From assembly GCF_014649795.1 (NCBI RefSeq), contig NZ_BMTS01000040.1, forward strand, positions 1 through 44,556: DNA of 44,556 bases, read 5' to 3'. Both the position numbers and the translations under genes were made by a program. Of this stretch, positions 15,932-24,619 are shown piece after piece. The notes below the pieces were generated by a model. The model was not told where the DNA came from. It saw nothing but the letters and a program-made list of their open reading frames with translations, and ran no database searches. The stretch is from Streptomyces melanogenes. Its GTDB lineage: Bacteria; Actinomycetota; Actinomycetes; Streptomycetales; Streptomycetaceae. Position 1 is the first letter of the stretch; every line of letters starts with the position of its first letter.

Positions 15932-16480
15932 ATGTCCAGACCTCTTCGAGGCGGAACCAGGAAACGGACCGCGGCCCTGGCCGGCGTCGCGGCGCTGGGC
16001 TTCATGCTGGCGCCCGCGCAGAGCGCATGGGCCAACCCGCCCCAGCCCTGGCCGCAGACCGACTTCTTCGTCCGCCAGGACCAGGCCGCCGTGATCCCGC
16101 CGAGCGGCGGGACCCTCATCGTGCAGACCGGTGCCTACAACATCAACGCCGGAAGCACCGACTACACCCTGCAGATCACCGCGCCCGAGGGGATGGACAT
16201 CACCTCCGTCGACCCGGGCCCGGACGCGGACTACCCCGCCTTCCACTACACCTCGTGCTCCTTCACCCAGACCACGGCCACCTGCGTCCTCAAGCTGCAC
16301 GCACCGGTCACCCGCCCGGTGAACATCGGCCTGAGGCCCAACGGCATGGCCCCCAACCCGCCCGTGACCACGGACGGCGTTCGCGACTACCCGGGCGGCT
16401 GCGCCCAGGTCTTCTCGGTCTGGGGTGACCTGCGTGCGGACAACAACCAGGTCGAACTCAAAGTCGGCGTCCGCGTCTGA
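15932..16480 (+). CDS. Small secreted protein, beta-rich, function unknown
   Basis: 182 residues from the ATG at 15932; upstream in-frame starts lack a signal peptide and a ribosome-binding site. Residues 1-35 are a Sec signal peptide (MSRPLRGGTRKRTAALAGVA, ALGFMLAPAQSAWA). The mature part has one probable disulfide pair in the middle (HYTSCSFTQTTATCVLKL) and a late Cys (YPGGCAQVF). Alternating hydrophobic residues suggest an immunoglobulin-like beta sandwich, as in DUF11 or cell-surface adhesion modules. The C-terminus VELKVGVRV lacks an LPXTG sorting motif, so the product is probably released. Monocistronic, with a hairpin terminator 12 bases downstream. Family not recognised. Confidence 0.7.
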   Translation: MSRPLRGGTRKRTAALAGVAALGFMLAPAQSAWANPPQPWPQTDFFVRQDQAAVIPPSGGTLIVQTGAYNINAGSTDYTLQITAPEGMDITSVDPGPDADYPAFHYTSCSFTQTTATCVLKLHAPVTRPVNIGLRPNGMAPNPPVTTDGVRDYPGGCAQVFSVWGDLRADNNQVELKVGVRV

Positions 16481-16491
16481 GCCGTGAGGGC

Positions 16492-16517
16492 GGCGACGGG
16501 CTGACGCCCTGGTCGCC
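16492..16517 (+). terminator. Terminator of the secreted-protein gene
   Basis: GGCGAC (16492-16497) pairs with GTCGCC (16512-16517), and inside it GGGC pairs with GCCC around a TGAC loop, a compact GC-rich hairpin 12 bases after the stop codon. Confidence 0.6.
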
Positions 16518-16606
16518 TGGCTGCCCCCGCAGCCCCGCCGTGCACCGGTGCACACTCGGCCCCCGCCCGGGAGCCGACCGCGCGGCCGCGGTGTATTCCT
16601 TCGCAT

Positions 16607-17542
16607 ATGGCCCCCTCTCGCCCCGGCAGGCGCTTCGTCTACCACGTGCTCACGCTCGTGGTGATTCTGTGCGCCACCGCTCTCGGGCTGGTGCTCTACT
16701 TCGACGAGCGCGACACGCGGCAGCAGGAGCACTCCGTCGGCGACACCGCGGCGGCCGACGGAGTGCTCGTCGAGACGAGTGTGCAGAAGGTCGACCCGGT
16801 GGCACGGGAGCTGACCCTGCGGGTGCTGGTCCTGCCCGGCGCAGGGCTGCGCCGGCACGGGGACCCGTACACGCCCGCCGCCGACCTGGTGGTGGAGACG
16901 TCGTCGCTCATCCGGGGAAGCCTGGAGTACCGGGCCGGCCGGCAGATTTCGTACCAGGACCTGAAGGTCAGCCTGGACGGTGCTTCCGTGTCCGACTACC
17001 CGTTCGACAGCTACCGCACGGAAATCGGCTTCGCCGCCACGGCCGGCGGCCGGGAGGTCCCCGTCGCCGTCTCGATGCGCGACGTCGACGCCTTCTTCAA
17101 ACCGGCTGTCGTGGGCAAGGCGGAGGGAGGCGGCTACGCCGTCTTCGACGTACGCGTCAGCCGCTCCCGGGCCACGTTCATCATGGCCTGGTTCATGATG
17201 CTCGTCATGTGGGGGCTCGCCCTGGCGGTGCTCGGGGCCAGCTGGGTGATCATCGATCAGCGGCGGGGTCTGGTGTGGCCCGCGATGGGGTGGATGGCCG
17301 CCACCCTGTTCGCCCTGGCCGGTTTCCGCAACGCCGCCCCGGGCGGGCCGCCCATCGGCTGCCTCCTCGACTACGCGGCGTTCCTGTGGGCCGAGGCGAT
17401 CATCTCGGCCTCCCTGGTCGCGGTCGCCGTGACCGGAATCCTCGCGGAGCGGGGGACGACGACGCAGGAGGCGCCCGAGGTCCACCCCGACCACCACACC
17501 GACGGCCACGGCGCCGGTGCGGACGGCCCGGCCGAGCACTGA
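16607..17542 (+). CDS. DUF4436-type membrane protein
   Basis: 311 residues. One membrane helix near the N-terminus (YHVLTLVVILCATALGLVLY, about 12-31) is followed by an extracytoplasmic domain (about 35-185) with SDYPFDSYRTEIGF. Three further helices follow at about 190-216 (FIMAWFMMLVMWGLALAVLG), 225-243 and 255-282, and the tail is His/Asp-rich (EVHPDHHTDGHGAGAD). The block AGFRNAAPGGPPIGCLLDYA-AFLWAEAIIS is diagnostic of DUF4436 proteins in mycobacteria and streptomycetes. Function is unknown. The His-rich tail could bind metal. It appears to stand alone, with no terminator seen immediately after it. Confidence 0.8.
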   Translation: MAPSRPGRRFVYHVLTLVVILCATALGLVLYFDERDTRQQEHSVGDTAAADGVLVETSVQKVDPVARELTLRVLVLPGAGLRRHGDPYTPAADLVVETSSLIRGSLEYRAGRQISYQDLKVSLDGASVSDYPFDSYRTEIGFAATAGGREVPVAVSMRDVDAFFKPAVVGKAEGGGYAVFDVRVSRSRATFIMAWFMMLVMWGLALAVLGASWVIIDQRRGLVWPAMGWMAATLFALAGFRNAAPGGPPIGCLLDYAAFLWAEAIISASLVAVAVTGILAERGTTTQEAPEVHPDHHTDGHGAGADGPAEH

Positions 17543-17654
17543 GCGGGGGCCGCGAACCAGGAACGGGGAGCGCAGACCGAGCCACGCGTGCCCGCGATCC
17601 CCGCCCACCTCTGCGGACTGGAGCGCCGCGGCTCGCCCCAGTAGCGGCCCGCCT

Positions 17655-17831
17655 GACCTGTCGGCCGTGAGCGCCTGGCGGAACGCCCCGGGCGCCAGTC
17701 CGGACCCGGGTGAAGAACTTGCTGAAGTTGGTCGCCTCGGAGAAGCCCAGCCGCCGCCCGATCGCTGCCACGGGTCACGCGGTGTGCGCGAGCATCCGCT
17801 TCGCCTCCAGGGCGATCCGGGCGTCGATGTG
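17655..17831 (-). pseudogene. AraC-family regulator, decayed DNA-binding domain
   Basis: On the minus strand HIDARIALEAKRMLAHTA, an in-frame TGA (17775-17777), then VAAIGRRLGFSEATNFSKFF reproduces the AraC HTH region in one frame. It should read LAHTDLPVAAIG at the break. A further frameshift at about 17697 moves the remainder (SGLAPGAFRQALTADR) into another frame. The effector domain is not present. This is a relic with at least one stop and one frameshift. Confidence 0.7.
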
Positions 17832-18119
17832 CCCCTGCCTACGCCCTCGGCGGCGGCGGTCTCGGTCTGCCGTTGTTGGCACGGCAGGTCGACGATGTCG
17901 CGCTGACGGCTGGTAGGGCAACCGGCCAGGACACCCCGGCGAGGACAACCGCGTAGCACACCGTTGCCGCCGCGCCCGGGACGGCATCCGTCGCCGGCTC
18001 GCAGGATCACTGCCGATCAGGTAAAAGCACGACAGGAATCCTTCTGCCGGTCAGGTGAACGCGGGACGGGCCGTGCGTGTCGGCCGGACCCGCGACGGGA
18101 ATCCCGAGCTTCTTGTCGT

Positions 18120-19685
18120 ATGAGCTTCCACCGTCGCATGCTGCGTCTCGGTCCGGTCGCGGTCTGCACGGCCGCACTCGTTCTGCCGCTGGTCGGTACG
18201 GGACCGGCCGCCGCCGCGCACCCGCACCCGCCCGGTCCCGGCGCCGAGGAGGTCCTGCGCGAGCGCGCCGTCCGGCTGGACCTGTCCGAGTACCAGTGGC
18301 TGTGCCACCGACCCGCCGTCACGGAGCCTTCGTTCCACCCCGCGCGCCAGCATTTCTTCGACCTGTTCCGCGATGTGCGCCCCGGCGTCGTCGAAGACGG
18401 ACGGGAATACGACGGAGCCTCGCTGACTCGGACCGGCCATCTGCGCACCAGACCCGAACAGAAGGTGACGCTGTCGGCAACGGGCCTGTGCGCTGAGCAC
18501 CCGGACGCGAGGAAGGTCGGTATCGACGCGGAGTTCGACCTCGGCGAGCGCGCATACCGCGTCACGGTCCTGCGCGACCGGCCCGGCTGGCTGAGGGTGA
18601 CCGAGGAGGACCCGGCGCGGCGCCCCGCGCCCACGGGCGACGACGCCGACTTCGAACAGCCCGTCCCCGCCGCCGCGGAGTCCGTGCGGCAGACAGTGCG
18701 CCGGCTCGGCGCCGTGTCCTCCAAGGGCCCGGTCGTGATCGACATGATCGTCGGTTACACCCCGGCCGTGGCCCAGCGCGTCGGCGGTGAACAGGCCATG
18801 GTGTCGCGCATCGGGCTCGCCGAGTCGTACATCAACCGGGCGTTCGCGGACAGCGACGTGCAGGCGAGTGTGGACGTGATCGGTTGGTACAACACCGGCT
18901 ACTACGGCGACCAGACCGCCACGACCATGCTGTCGCGGCTGGAGGACCGCTACGACACCCAGCTGGGCGCGCGGGCCGCAGAGCTGCGCGAGCAGTAAGG
19001 AGTGGGCCTGCTCTCCGTCATCAACGACGTGACCAACGGCTCTTCCGGGCACGCGAACCTCCCGATGCCGATCAGCTCGCGCAGCGACGACCAGGCCTTC
19101 TCGGTGGTCGATGTGCAGTCGATCGTCAACTGGTACAACTTCGGCCACGAGGTGGGCCACAACCTGGGCCTCTTCCACGACCGTGCCACGTTGACCCAGC
19201 AGCTGAACGGCCAGGACTACCGCCCCTACCTGACGACTCCGTACAGCACCGGCTACATCACTCCCAACCGCCGCTTCCACACCCTTATGGCGTACTCCAG
19301 TGCCTGCGGGCAACCCTGCGCGGCGGTGAACCAGTACTCCAACACCGAGAACACCTGGGCCGGTCAGCCGCTAGGCGACCAGGACAACAACAACGCCGCG
19401 GTCGCCCGGCTGACCACACCCATCGTCGCCGGATACCGGGCACTGAGGACCGACCGCCAGCGCTACGCCCTCACGCTCGGGGCTTCCCCCGGCGGGACGG
19501 TGCGCCCCTCCACGTACGGTCCCTACCGCCCGGGAACCGTCGTCAGCCTCAACGCCCGTCCCGACTGCGGCTACCGGCTGGTGGGGTGGGAGGCCGATGG
19601 TGTCCGGTACGACCTCACCGTCACTCAGACCACGGTCACCATAAACAGCGCCCACACGGTCAGAGCCCTCTTCGCGCGCCTGTGA
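18120..19685 (+). pseudogene. Secreted zinc metalloprotease with one in-frame stop codon
   Basis: One frame from ATG 18120 to TGA 19685 encodes about 521 residues, broken only by a TAA at 18996-18998. Signal peptide: MSFHRRMLRLGPVAVCTAAL, ending GPAAAAH. A propeptide-like region is followed by VVIDMIVGYTPAVAQRVGG, the usual start of secreted reprolysin/metzincin-like peptidases. The zinc site HEVGHNLGLFHD (19146-19181) and the downstream HTLMAYSS Met-turn are intact. The C-terminal about 60 residues (PGGTVRPSTYGPYRPGTVVS, LVGWEADG) are a bacterial beta-repeat domain. The broken position reads REQ-stop-GVGLLSVI, where relatives have Tyr-Gly (QYGAD), so TAC to TAA is the simplest explanation. 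Restart at GTG 19002 is unlikely because AAGGAG abuts it, and the product would lack a signal peptide. A sequencing error is possible. Confidence 0.82.
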
Positions 19686-19702
19686 CGTCTGCGAAGGATC
19701 TG

Positions 19703-19732
19703 TGTGCCGGGGCGCCCGGCCGCCCCGGCACA
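19703..19732. terminator. Bidirectional terminator between convergent genes
   Basis: TGTGCCGGGGCG (19703-19714) and CGCCCCGGCACA (19721-19732) form a perfect 12-bp stem with a six-base loop, placed between the stop codons of the metalloprotease gene (plus) and the FG-GAP gene (minus). Confidence 0.75.
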
Positions 19733-19758
19733 GCCTCCGCCAGCGCGCTCCGGCACGC

Positions 19759-20688
19759 TCAGATGAGGTTGTAGATGTTGTAGCCCCAGCCGATCTTGGT
19801 CCGGTTGTCGAACGGGTCCGAACAGTTGCCGTTGCCGGAGTAGCGGTACAGGTCGCCGTTGTCGGCCCGGGCCACGAGGTCGCTGCGGCCGTCGCCGTCG
19901 AGATCGCCGACGGAGAGGATGCGGTTGTAGGCGTTCCAGCCGCCGCCGATCCTGGTGCGCTGGGCGAAGGGCGCCTTCTGGTCACCGGTGCCCTTGTAAA
20001 GCCACAGGACGCCTGCCCTGTCACGGGCGACGATGTCGGACCTGCCGTCGCCGGTCAGGTCGCCCTGCCCGGCGATCTGGGTGTACTGGTCCCAGCCGCC
20101 GCCGACCTTGGAGCGGGCGGTGAGGGTTCCGTCCGCGTAACCGAGGTAGCGCCACATCACACCGGCCCTGTCGACGGCGACCAGGTCGGCCTCTTCGGCG
20201 CCGCCGATGTCGCCGGGGGAGAGGACCTTGCCGTAGTGCTGCCAGCCCCGGCCGATGGACTGGGTGTAGGAGTCATCGCCCTGAGTCCACGTGTAGGTCA
20301 GCAGGCCGCTCTTCTCGAACGTCCATGTGCCGTCGAACTCCCCGTCCTTGTCGTTGTCGACGTCCGCGACGGCGGCCGCGTGGCGGAAGTCGACTCCGAC
20401 GTCGTAGCGGGGTGCGAAGCCGCCCATGCCGTCCGGGTGGTACAGGTAGAGGTTCCCGCTCTTCTTGTCCACCGCCGTCATGCTGAAGGTGGGTGTTTCG
20501 ACCTCGTAGCGCGTGGCTGCCCGGTTGAAGGTGTGGTGCTGGGCCTCGGCCTGAGCGCGTCGCCCGGCGGCGTCGCTCAGTGGATTCCCTGTCGCGAACG
20601 CATTGTTGGCGGTCATGGTCAGCGCGGCGGCGATCGTGGTGGCGACGAGCGTGCTCGTGATGGCGTGTCCTCGCTGGGCAAGGCTCAT
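19759..20688 (-). CDS. Secreted FG-GAP/VCBS repeat protein
   Basis: 309 residues from the ATG at 20688, with GAAGGG upstream. Residues 1-33 are a signal peptide (AITSTLVATTIAAALTMTAN, NAFA). The rest is four or five FG-GAP/VCBS-like repeats with GDLTGDGRSDIVARDRAGVL, GDLDGDGRSDLVARADNG and VADVDNDKDG loops, each preceded by IGGGWNxYxxI. It closely resembles the repeat half of the 982-2196 protein but lacks the I36 domain. The fold should be a Ca-binding beta-propeller acting outside the cell. It is transcribed toward the metalloprotease gene and shares a terminator with it. Confidence 0.85.
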   Translation of the reverse strand: MSLAQRGHAITSTLVATTIAAALTMTANNAFATGNPLSDAAGRRAQAEAQHHTFNRAATRYEVETPTFSMTAVDKKSGNLYLYHPDGMGGFAPRYDVGVDFRHAAAVADVDNDKDGEFDGTWTFEKSGLLTYTWTQGDDSYTQSIGRGWQHYGKVLSPGDIGGAEEADLVAVDRAGVMWRYLGYADGTLTARSKVGGGWDQYTQIAGQGDLTGDGRSDIVARDRAGVLWLYKGTGDQKAPFAQRTRIGGGWNAYNRILSVGDLDGDGRSDLVARADNGDLYRYSGNGNCSDPFDNRTKIGWGYNIYNLI

Positions 20689-21187
20689 GGAAGTGCCCTT
20701 CTTTTTGTTTGAATTGCGACAGATTTCGCCTGGGAAGCGTCGCGGATCTGTCTCTCGGCGACAACTTTCCCCACCCGCGGTGGGACTTACTCCAGTCCAC
20801 CTCTTCGCGAGTGTATGCATGTTCGCGTGTGCGAATGCGTGGGAGACTCTGCTCGTCCGCGCCAAACCCGGGTGGGCGATGTGGCAGCGGCGGTCCAGGA
20901 GGCCGACGGCGCGGCTGCGCGGGCACGCTCGCCCGCGGGCGAGGGAGAGGGGCGCCCGGGCATCCTTCATGACCTGCGCTGGATCGGATACGTTCTGCCA
21001 TGGCCCTTGGGTCAGCAGCGGGCACTTCCCTGCGATGCTGACCGGAGGCACCCGGACCCATGTCCCGGCGACGCGACGGTGTTGCCGAACGGAGTCCTCC
21101 CGGCCGTCTCCCGGGGGGGGTGCCCCTATCTCTTTGGTCAAGGGAAATGGGGCTGCGTTGGGTCGGGGAGCCGGGCAGCATGGCGGT
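20689..21187. other. Divergent upstream region without a gene
   Basis: About 500 bases. Close to the FG-GAP gene it is AT-rich (CTTCTTTTTGTTTGAATTG, 20699-20717), a likely promoter or leader. TTCGC-GTGT-GCGAA at 20822-20835 is a short inverted repeat that could be an operator. A run of nine G lies near 21112. No open frame with protein character was seen. Confidence 0.35.
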
Positions 21188-21673
21188 GTGGCTGATCTGT
21201 TGTGGGACGACGTGAGCTGTTTCTTCGATCCGGATCTGATGGGGTCGTTGCCGGATGTGCGTGTCCCGGATGCTTCGGTGGAGGACTGGCAGTCCGTTCT
21301 CGATCTTGTCGTTGAGCGGGGCTGGGAGTGCCGGTACTCCGAAGGTGCGACGGTGCTTCCGGTGCCTCGGGCGGAGGTGGTGCTGGCCCGCTCTGCGGAT
21401 GCGGAGTGCGCGGACCTGCGGGTTTGGCCGACTGCTGATGTGCTGGCGATCTTCCGTTTCCATGCCGATGACGAGATCGACTTCGACGTCAATCTGCGGG
21501 AGTTGCAGGGTCAGGAGCGACTGGATGTGTTCTGTGGCTTCCTCGGTGAGATCGGGCGGCGCTTGGGCAAGCCGGTGCTGATGGATCCGGAGGGCGACTC
21601 TGGCCATCCGGTACTTGGGTTCGATGTCGAGGCTGATCAGGTAGTCCTCCTCGCGGAGCCGCTGGTCAGGTGA
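21188..21673 (+). CDS. Hypothetical acidic protein, possibly immunity-like
   Basis: 161 residues from a GTG at 21188 (MADLLWDDVSCFFDPDLMGS). Strongly acidic, with alternating helices and strands (DASVEDWQSVLDLVVERGWE, DVLAIFRFHADDEIDFDVNL, RLDVFCGFLGEIGRRLGKPV), no signal peptide and no membrane segment. The size, acidity and Trp-rich start are typical of actinobacterial immunity-type proteins, but I cannot assign a family. The last three codons overlap the 3' end of the IS110 transposase on the other strand by eight bases. The natural C-terminus may therefore have been replaced by the insertion. Confidence 0.6.
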   Translation: MADLLWDDVSCFFDPDLMGSLPDVRVPDASVEDWQSVLDLVVERGWECRYSEGATVLPVPRAEVVLARSADAECADLRVWPTADVLAIFRFHADDEIDFDVNLRELQGQERLDVFCGFLGEIGRRLGKPVLMDPEGDSGHPVLGFDVEADQVVLLAEPLVR

Positions 21674-22870
21674 CCGCGGTTGTCACCCGGGGTTGGTAGA
21701 AGGTGCCGTCGCGGAGCATCGCGAAGAGGACGTCGGCTCGACGTCTGGCGAGGCAGAGCAGTGCCTGGGTGTGGTGCTTGCCCTGGCTGATCTTCTTGTC
21801 GTAGTAGGCCTGCGATGCAGGGTCGCCGAGGGCGGCGAACGCGGAGAGGAAGAAGGCCCGCTTCAGCTGCTTGTTTCCTCTGCGGGAGGGCTGTTCACCG
21901 CGGATGGAGGTGCCCGAGCTGCGGGTTGCCGGAGCTAGACCGGCGTAGGCGGCGAGGTGGGCGGCGGAGGGGAAACGGGTGCCATCACCGACGTCGATGA
22001 GGAGGCGGGCCGCGGTCCTGACGCCGACGCCTGGCATCGACATCAGGACCTGCGAAAGAGGGTGGGCTCCCAGCAGTTGCCCGATCCGTTTCTCCAGCAG
22101 CCGGCGCTGTTCCAGCACTGCGGCGAGCGATCGGGCGAGGCTGGGAACGATCAATGCGGCCGCATCCGTGCCGGGAACGACGACAGTCTGCTCATCGAGC
22201 GCGGTGAAGATCTCCTCCTCAGACGGGCCGCCATCCTGGGAGCCTTCGGGGCTATCAAGGTGGTGACCCGTAGCCGTCCGGCCGCGTGGATCTCTGCCGG
22301 GGATCCGAATCGTTGGAGCAGGGTCAGGATGGCCGGGTGTTGCATGCGCGGGCCGAGCACCCGCTCCAGGTGCGGGTGGACCTGCGTGAACAGCCCCCGA
22401 AGCCGGTTGGAGAGGCGGTTCGCCTCGCCGACGAGGTCGTCGTCGAACCCGACGATCATCTCCAGTTCGGCAATGGTCTCGTCGTCGAGGTCGACCGAGC
22501 GCAGAGTGTGCGGCATCGCGCGGGCGGCATCCGCGATGACGAATGCGTCGCGGGCGTCGGTCTTGGCCTCGCCGGGGTAGAGGTCGGCGATCCGGCGCAT
22601 GGTCAGTGCGGGGAGATAGGCGACCGGGCAGCCCATGTTCTGGGCGACCGCTAGGGGCAGGGCGCCGATGGAGGCCGGCTGGTCCACGACCACCAGGACG
22701 GTGCCGTGCTTGGCCTGCAGTTTGGCGAAGACCTTGCGGAGCTTGGGCTCGCTGTTGGGCAGCCTGCGGTCGAAGGCTTTCTTCCCGGCCGGTGTCACGG
22801 CGGTGGCGTGGTGTTCGCTCTTGCCGACGTCCAGGCCGAGGAAGACGTCGATGTCGCTGATGTCGATCAC
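21666..22870 (-). pseudogene. IS110-family transposase (recombinase), frameshifted
   Basis: From a GTG at 22870 the protein starts VIDISDIDVFLGLDVGKSEH, with the DEDD-type RuvC-like site (Asp in GLDVGK, then KTDARDA), followed by LVGEANRLSNRLRGLFTQVH. At about 22227 a single base is lost in CTGAGGAGGAG: MAARL then continues in the next frame as EEIFTALDEQTVVV. The C-terminal transposase-20 domain is otherwise complete (LMSMPGVGVRTAARLLIDVG, AAYAGLAPATRSSGTS with the catalytic Ser, RGNKQLKRAFFLSAF) and ends at 21666. The parts sum to about 401 residues, the normal size. A single homopolymer-like frameshift suggests recent loss of function or a sequencing error. The non-coding stretch upstream may encode the bridge RNA. 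Confidence 0.85.
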
Positions 22871-23090
22871 GTGGTGGTTCCTTCGGTGCTGTTTCACCCG
22901 GCCTCGCCACGGCACTGATCGCCACATCCACATTACGAAGAGCCTCCCGACCTGCGAAGAAGCCGGTGGTCATGCCCCTGATCAGCGGTCTGTCAGTGCC
23001 TTCGGAGCTGGTGACACCACCCCCCGGGCCATGCACTCGACAGGGGAAGGTAGTCATGCCAACTCCGAAGGCCGGTCGTCCCGTTGCGGG
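22871..23090 (-). ncRNA. Candidate IS110 bridge RNA region upstream of the transposase
   Basis: IS110-group elements carry a structured bridge RNA in the non-coding end upstream of the recombinase gene (established for IS621 and relatives). Here the 220 bases upstream of the transposase have no open frame but contain two long-range stems. GCCTTCGGAGCTGG (22998-23011) pairs with CCAACTCCGAAGGC (23059-23072) at 13 of 14 positions around a 47-base loop, as expected for an internal-loop hairpin. GGCACTGA (22911-22918) pairs with TCAGTGCC (22993-23000), overlapping the first stem and so an alternative fold. The element boundaries and loop-target pairing could not be established by eye. Confidence 0.45.
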
Positions 23091-23630
23091 ACTACGAAGA
23101 AGGTAATGGGGGGCGGATCTCCCGCCCGCCCTCGGCCATCGGGCCGGGTCCGAAGGGGCGGCGCGGAGGGGAACCGCGCCGCCCCGCACACCCGGTGGCG
23201 CCGGTGCCGCTGGTAGCGGGACCGTTCGGCCCCCGGTGTCGCGAACGGTCGCGCGGCTGCCGCCGGGCGGGCACGGTGACGGTCGGTCAGGAGCAGCCGG
23301 AGGAGGCGGCTTCCACGGCTGTTTTACCGACCACGAGTGGCCGCCGACCGGGCACGCCGCGCGGGGCGGTGCCACCGACGCCGCCCCGCGTACGTACCAG
23401 CATGTCCGAACGAGACAGTCCTGGCGGTCCGACGCGCCGGTGACCGGAACGGAGCGCACATGACGTGATGAGACCGTTCCAGATAACGCACGTGGGTGTG
23501 GGGATGTGGGGAGTTGGCGCGCCGAGCGTTCGGGGCGCGGCGCGCTGCGCCATCATGAGCGCGGTGCCGTGGGGCCGTCGACTGCGGTGCGTACGTACAT
23601 CCGAACGGTCGCATACGTGAGGGAGACGGC
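23091..23630. other. Intergenic region
   Basis: About 540 bases. It contains the hairpin at 23155-23185 and otherwise no gene I can support. A minus-strand frame ending at 23287 (tail GKTAVEAASSGCS) is discussed and rejected separately. The 3' end holds AGGGAG, the ribosome-binding site of the gene at 23631. Confidence 0.35.
23155..23185. terminator. Perfect 12-bp GC hairpin
   Basis: GGGGCGGCGCGG (23155-23166) pairs with CCGCGCCGCCCC (23174-23185) across a seven-base loop. It may end a minus-strand transcript entering the IS110 element or mark an old gene end; no owner gene is evident. Confidence 0.5.
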
Positions 23631-24104
23631 GTGGGAGGGATCCCGAGGTCGCGGGGACGTCTGGACGCCGATGCCTTCCCCGGCGGCGTGGCGAACACCC
23701 GTGAGGCCGCCGTGGCCGGGCTGCTACCGGTGCAGGCAGGCTTCCGTCCGGACGATCTGCGGCACGTACGGATCGCGGCACGCCGTGCGGGCCACCCGTT
23801 CTTCCAGCACGTCCTGGTCGACGAGACGTATGGCCGCACCCTGTTCGCCGGGCGGGGGCTGCTGTTCGTGGCCCACCGGATGGTGCCGCGCCCGTCGTGG
23901 CGGGTGTACCTGGCCTTCTTCTCCCCGCTCGCCGAGGAGAACGCGTGGTTCACGCTCCTGCCTCACCCGCAGGGACACGCCAGCGCGGGGGCTGCCCGCA
24001 AGCGGGCAGAGGAACTGGTGGCGCGGATGCACACGGGCACGTGGCAGCAGGCGTTGGGCCGGGTCGCGGCCCGTGAGGAGAGGATGTCGGCCGACGGGGC
24101 CTGA
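23631..24104 (+). CDS. Hypothetical protein
   Basis: 157 residues from a GTG at 23631, with GAGGGAG eight bases upstream. The sequence is protein-like throughout, with probable strands in RTLFAGRGLLFVAHRMVPRP and WRVYLAFFSPLAEENAWFTL and a C-terminal helix (RKRAEELVARMHTGTWQQAL). No signal peptide, membrane segment or catalytic motif stands out. I do not recognise a family. It is isolated between the IS110 element and the decayed dehydrogenase fragment, and is transcribed toward the lipid-synthase locus. Confidence 0.55.
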   Translation: MGGIPRSRGRLDADAFPGGVANTREAAVAGLLPVQAGFRPDDLRHVRIAARRAGHPFFQHVLVDETYGRTLFAGRGLLFVAHRMVPRPSWRVYLAFFSPLAEENAWFTLLPHPQGHASAGAARKRAEELVARMHTGTWQQALGRVAAREERMSADGA

Positions 24105-24353
24105 TCAGGCAGGACCCGCCCCCGATTCCTGCGGCACCTCCTGCTGGCAGCCGCCTGTTGCGGCGCCGGAACGGGCGCGGTCACGTTCCGGCGGGCGGGC
24201 GGGCGTCCAGGCCGTGCGCGGGAACACGTGCCGGCCACCCGCGGGGGCATGCGCCACTGGGATGTCCCGGTCGGCTCGTGCCGTTGCCGCGCCGTGCCTG
24301 TCGCACGGTGAGGCAGGACGAACGGATCCCGCGCGCCGTGCGGCCAGGTTCAA

Positions 24354-24397
24354 GGTGAGGTCGAGGTCGAGGTCGAGGGTGAGGGTGAGGGTGAGGC
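24354..24397. repeat. Hexanucleotide tandem repeat array
   Basis: Seven consecutive 6-base units ending in GAGG: one GTGAGG, three TCGAGG and three GTGAGG (24355-24396). In one frame this encodes alternating Arg with Ser or Val. It lies just upstream of the dehydrogenase fragment and may be a replication-slippage tract. Confidence 0.75.
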
Positions 24398-24404
24398 GCA
24401 CGGG

Positions 24405-24579
24405 TACTCCGGCCGAACTCGCCCGTCTGGCCACGACCGACCGCCTTCACATCGCCCGGACAACCATCTACTCGCTGGCCGACATGGACCGGGCCCGCAC
24501 CGCCGCCACCACGGGCCACGTCCGGGGGAAGATCGCCATCACCATGGACGGGACGGCGGGGTCCCCCAGTCTGCCGTAG
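24405..24579 (+). pseudogene. Zinc-type alcohol dehydrogenase/quinone oxidoreductase, C-terminal fragment
   Basis: The last about 55 codons of a plus-strand frame read LARLATTDRLHIARTTIYSL, ADMDRARTAATTGHVRGK, IAITMDG, the characteristic end of medium-chain dehydrogenases (a ...tyPLadidrAh..a..ghvrGKivl pattern). The catalytic and Rossmann domains are missing. The 5' side is the hexanucleotide repeat and unrelated DNA, so this is a remnant. It is convergent with the SDR gene at 24620. Confidence 0.5.
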
Positions 24580-24619
24580 GGCCATGGGCCCTCGCCAGTC
24601 GTTCCCGGTTCAGGCGAGT

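Noticed and set aside
19002..19685. A separate downstream metalloprotease gene starting at GTG 19002
   Set aside because: It is in frame with the upstream part, has no signal peptide, and AAGGAG abuts the GTG. One gene with a nonsense codon explains it better.
23287..23400. Short minus-strand frame ending in GKTAVEAASSGCS, considered as a RiPP precursor
   Set aside because: The Ser/Cys-rich tail is suggestive, but there is no ribosome-binding site, no leader motif, and no lanthipeptide, thiopeptide or lasso enzyme nearby.
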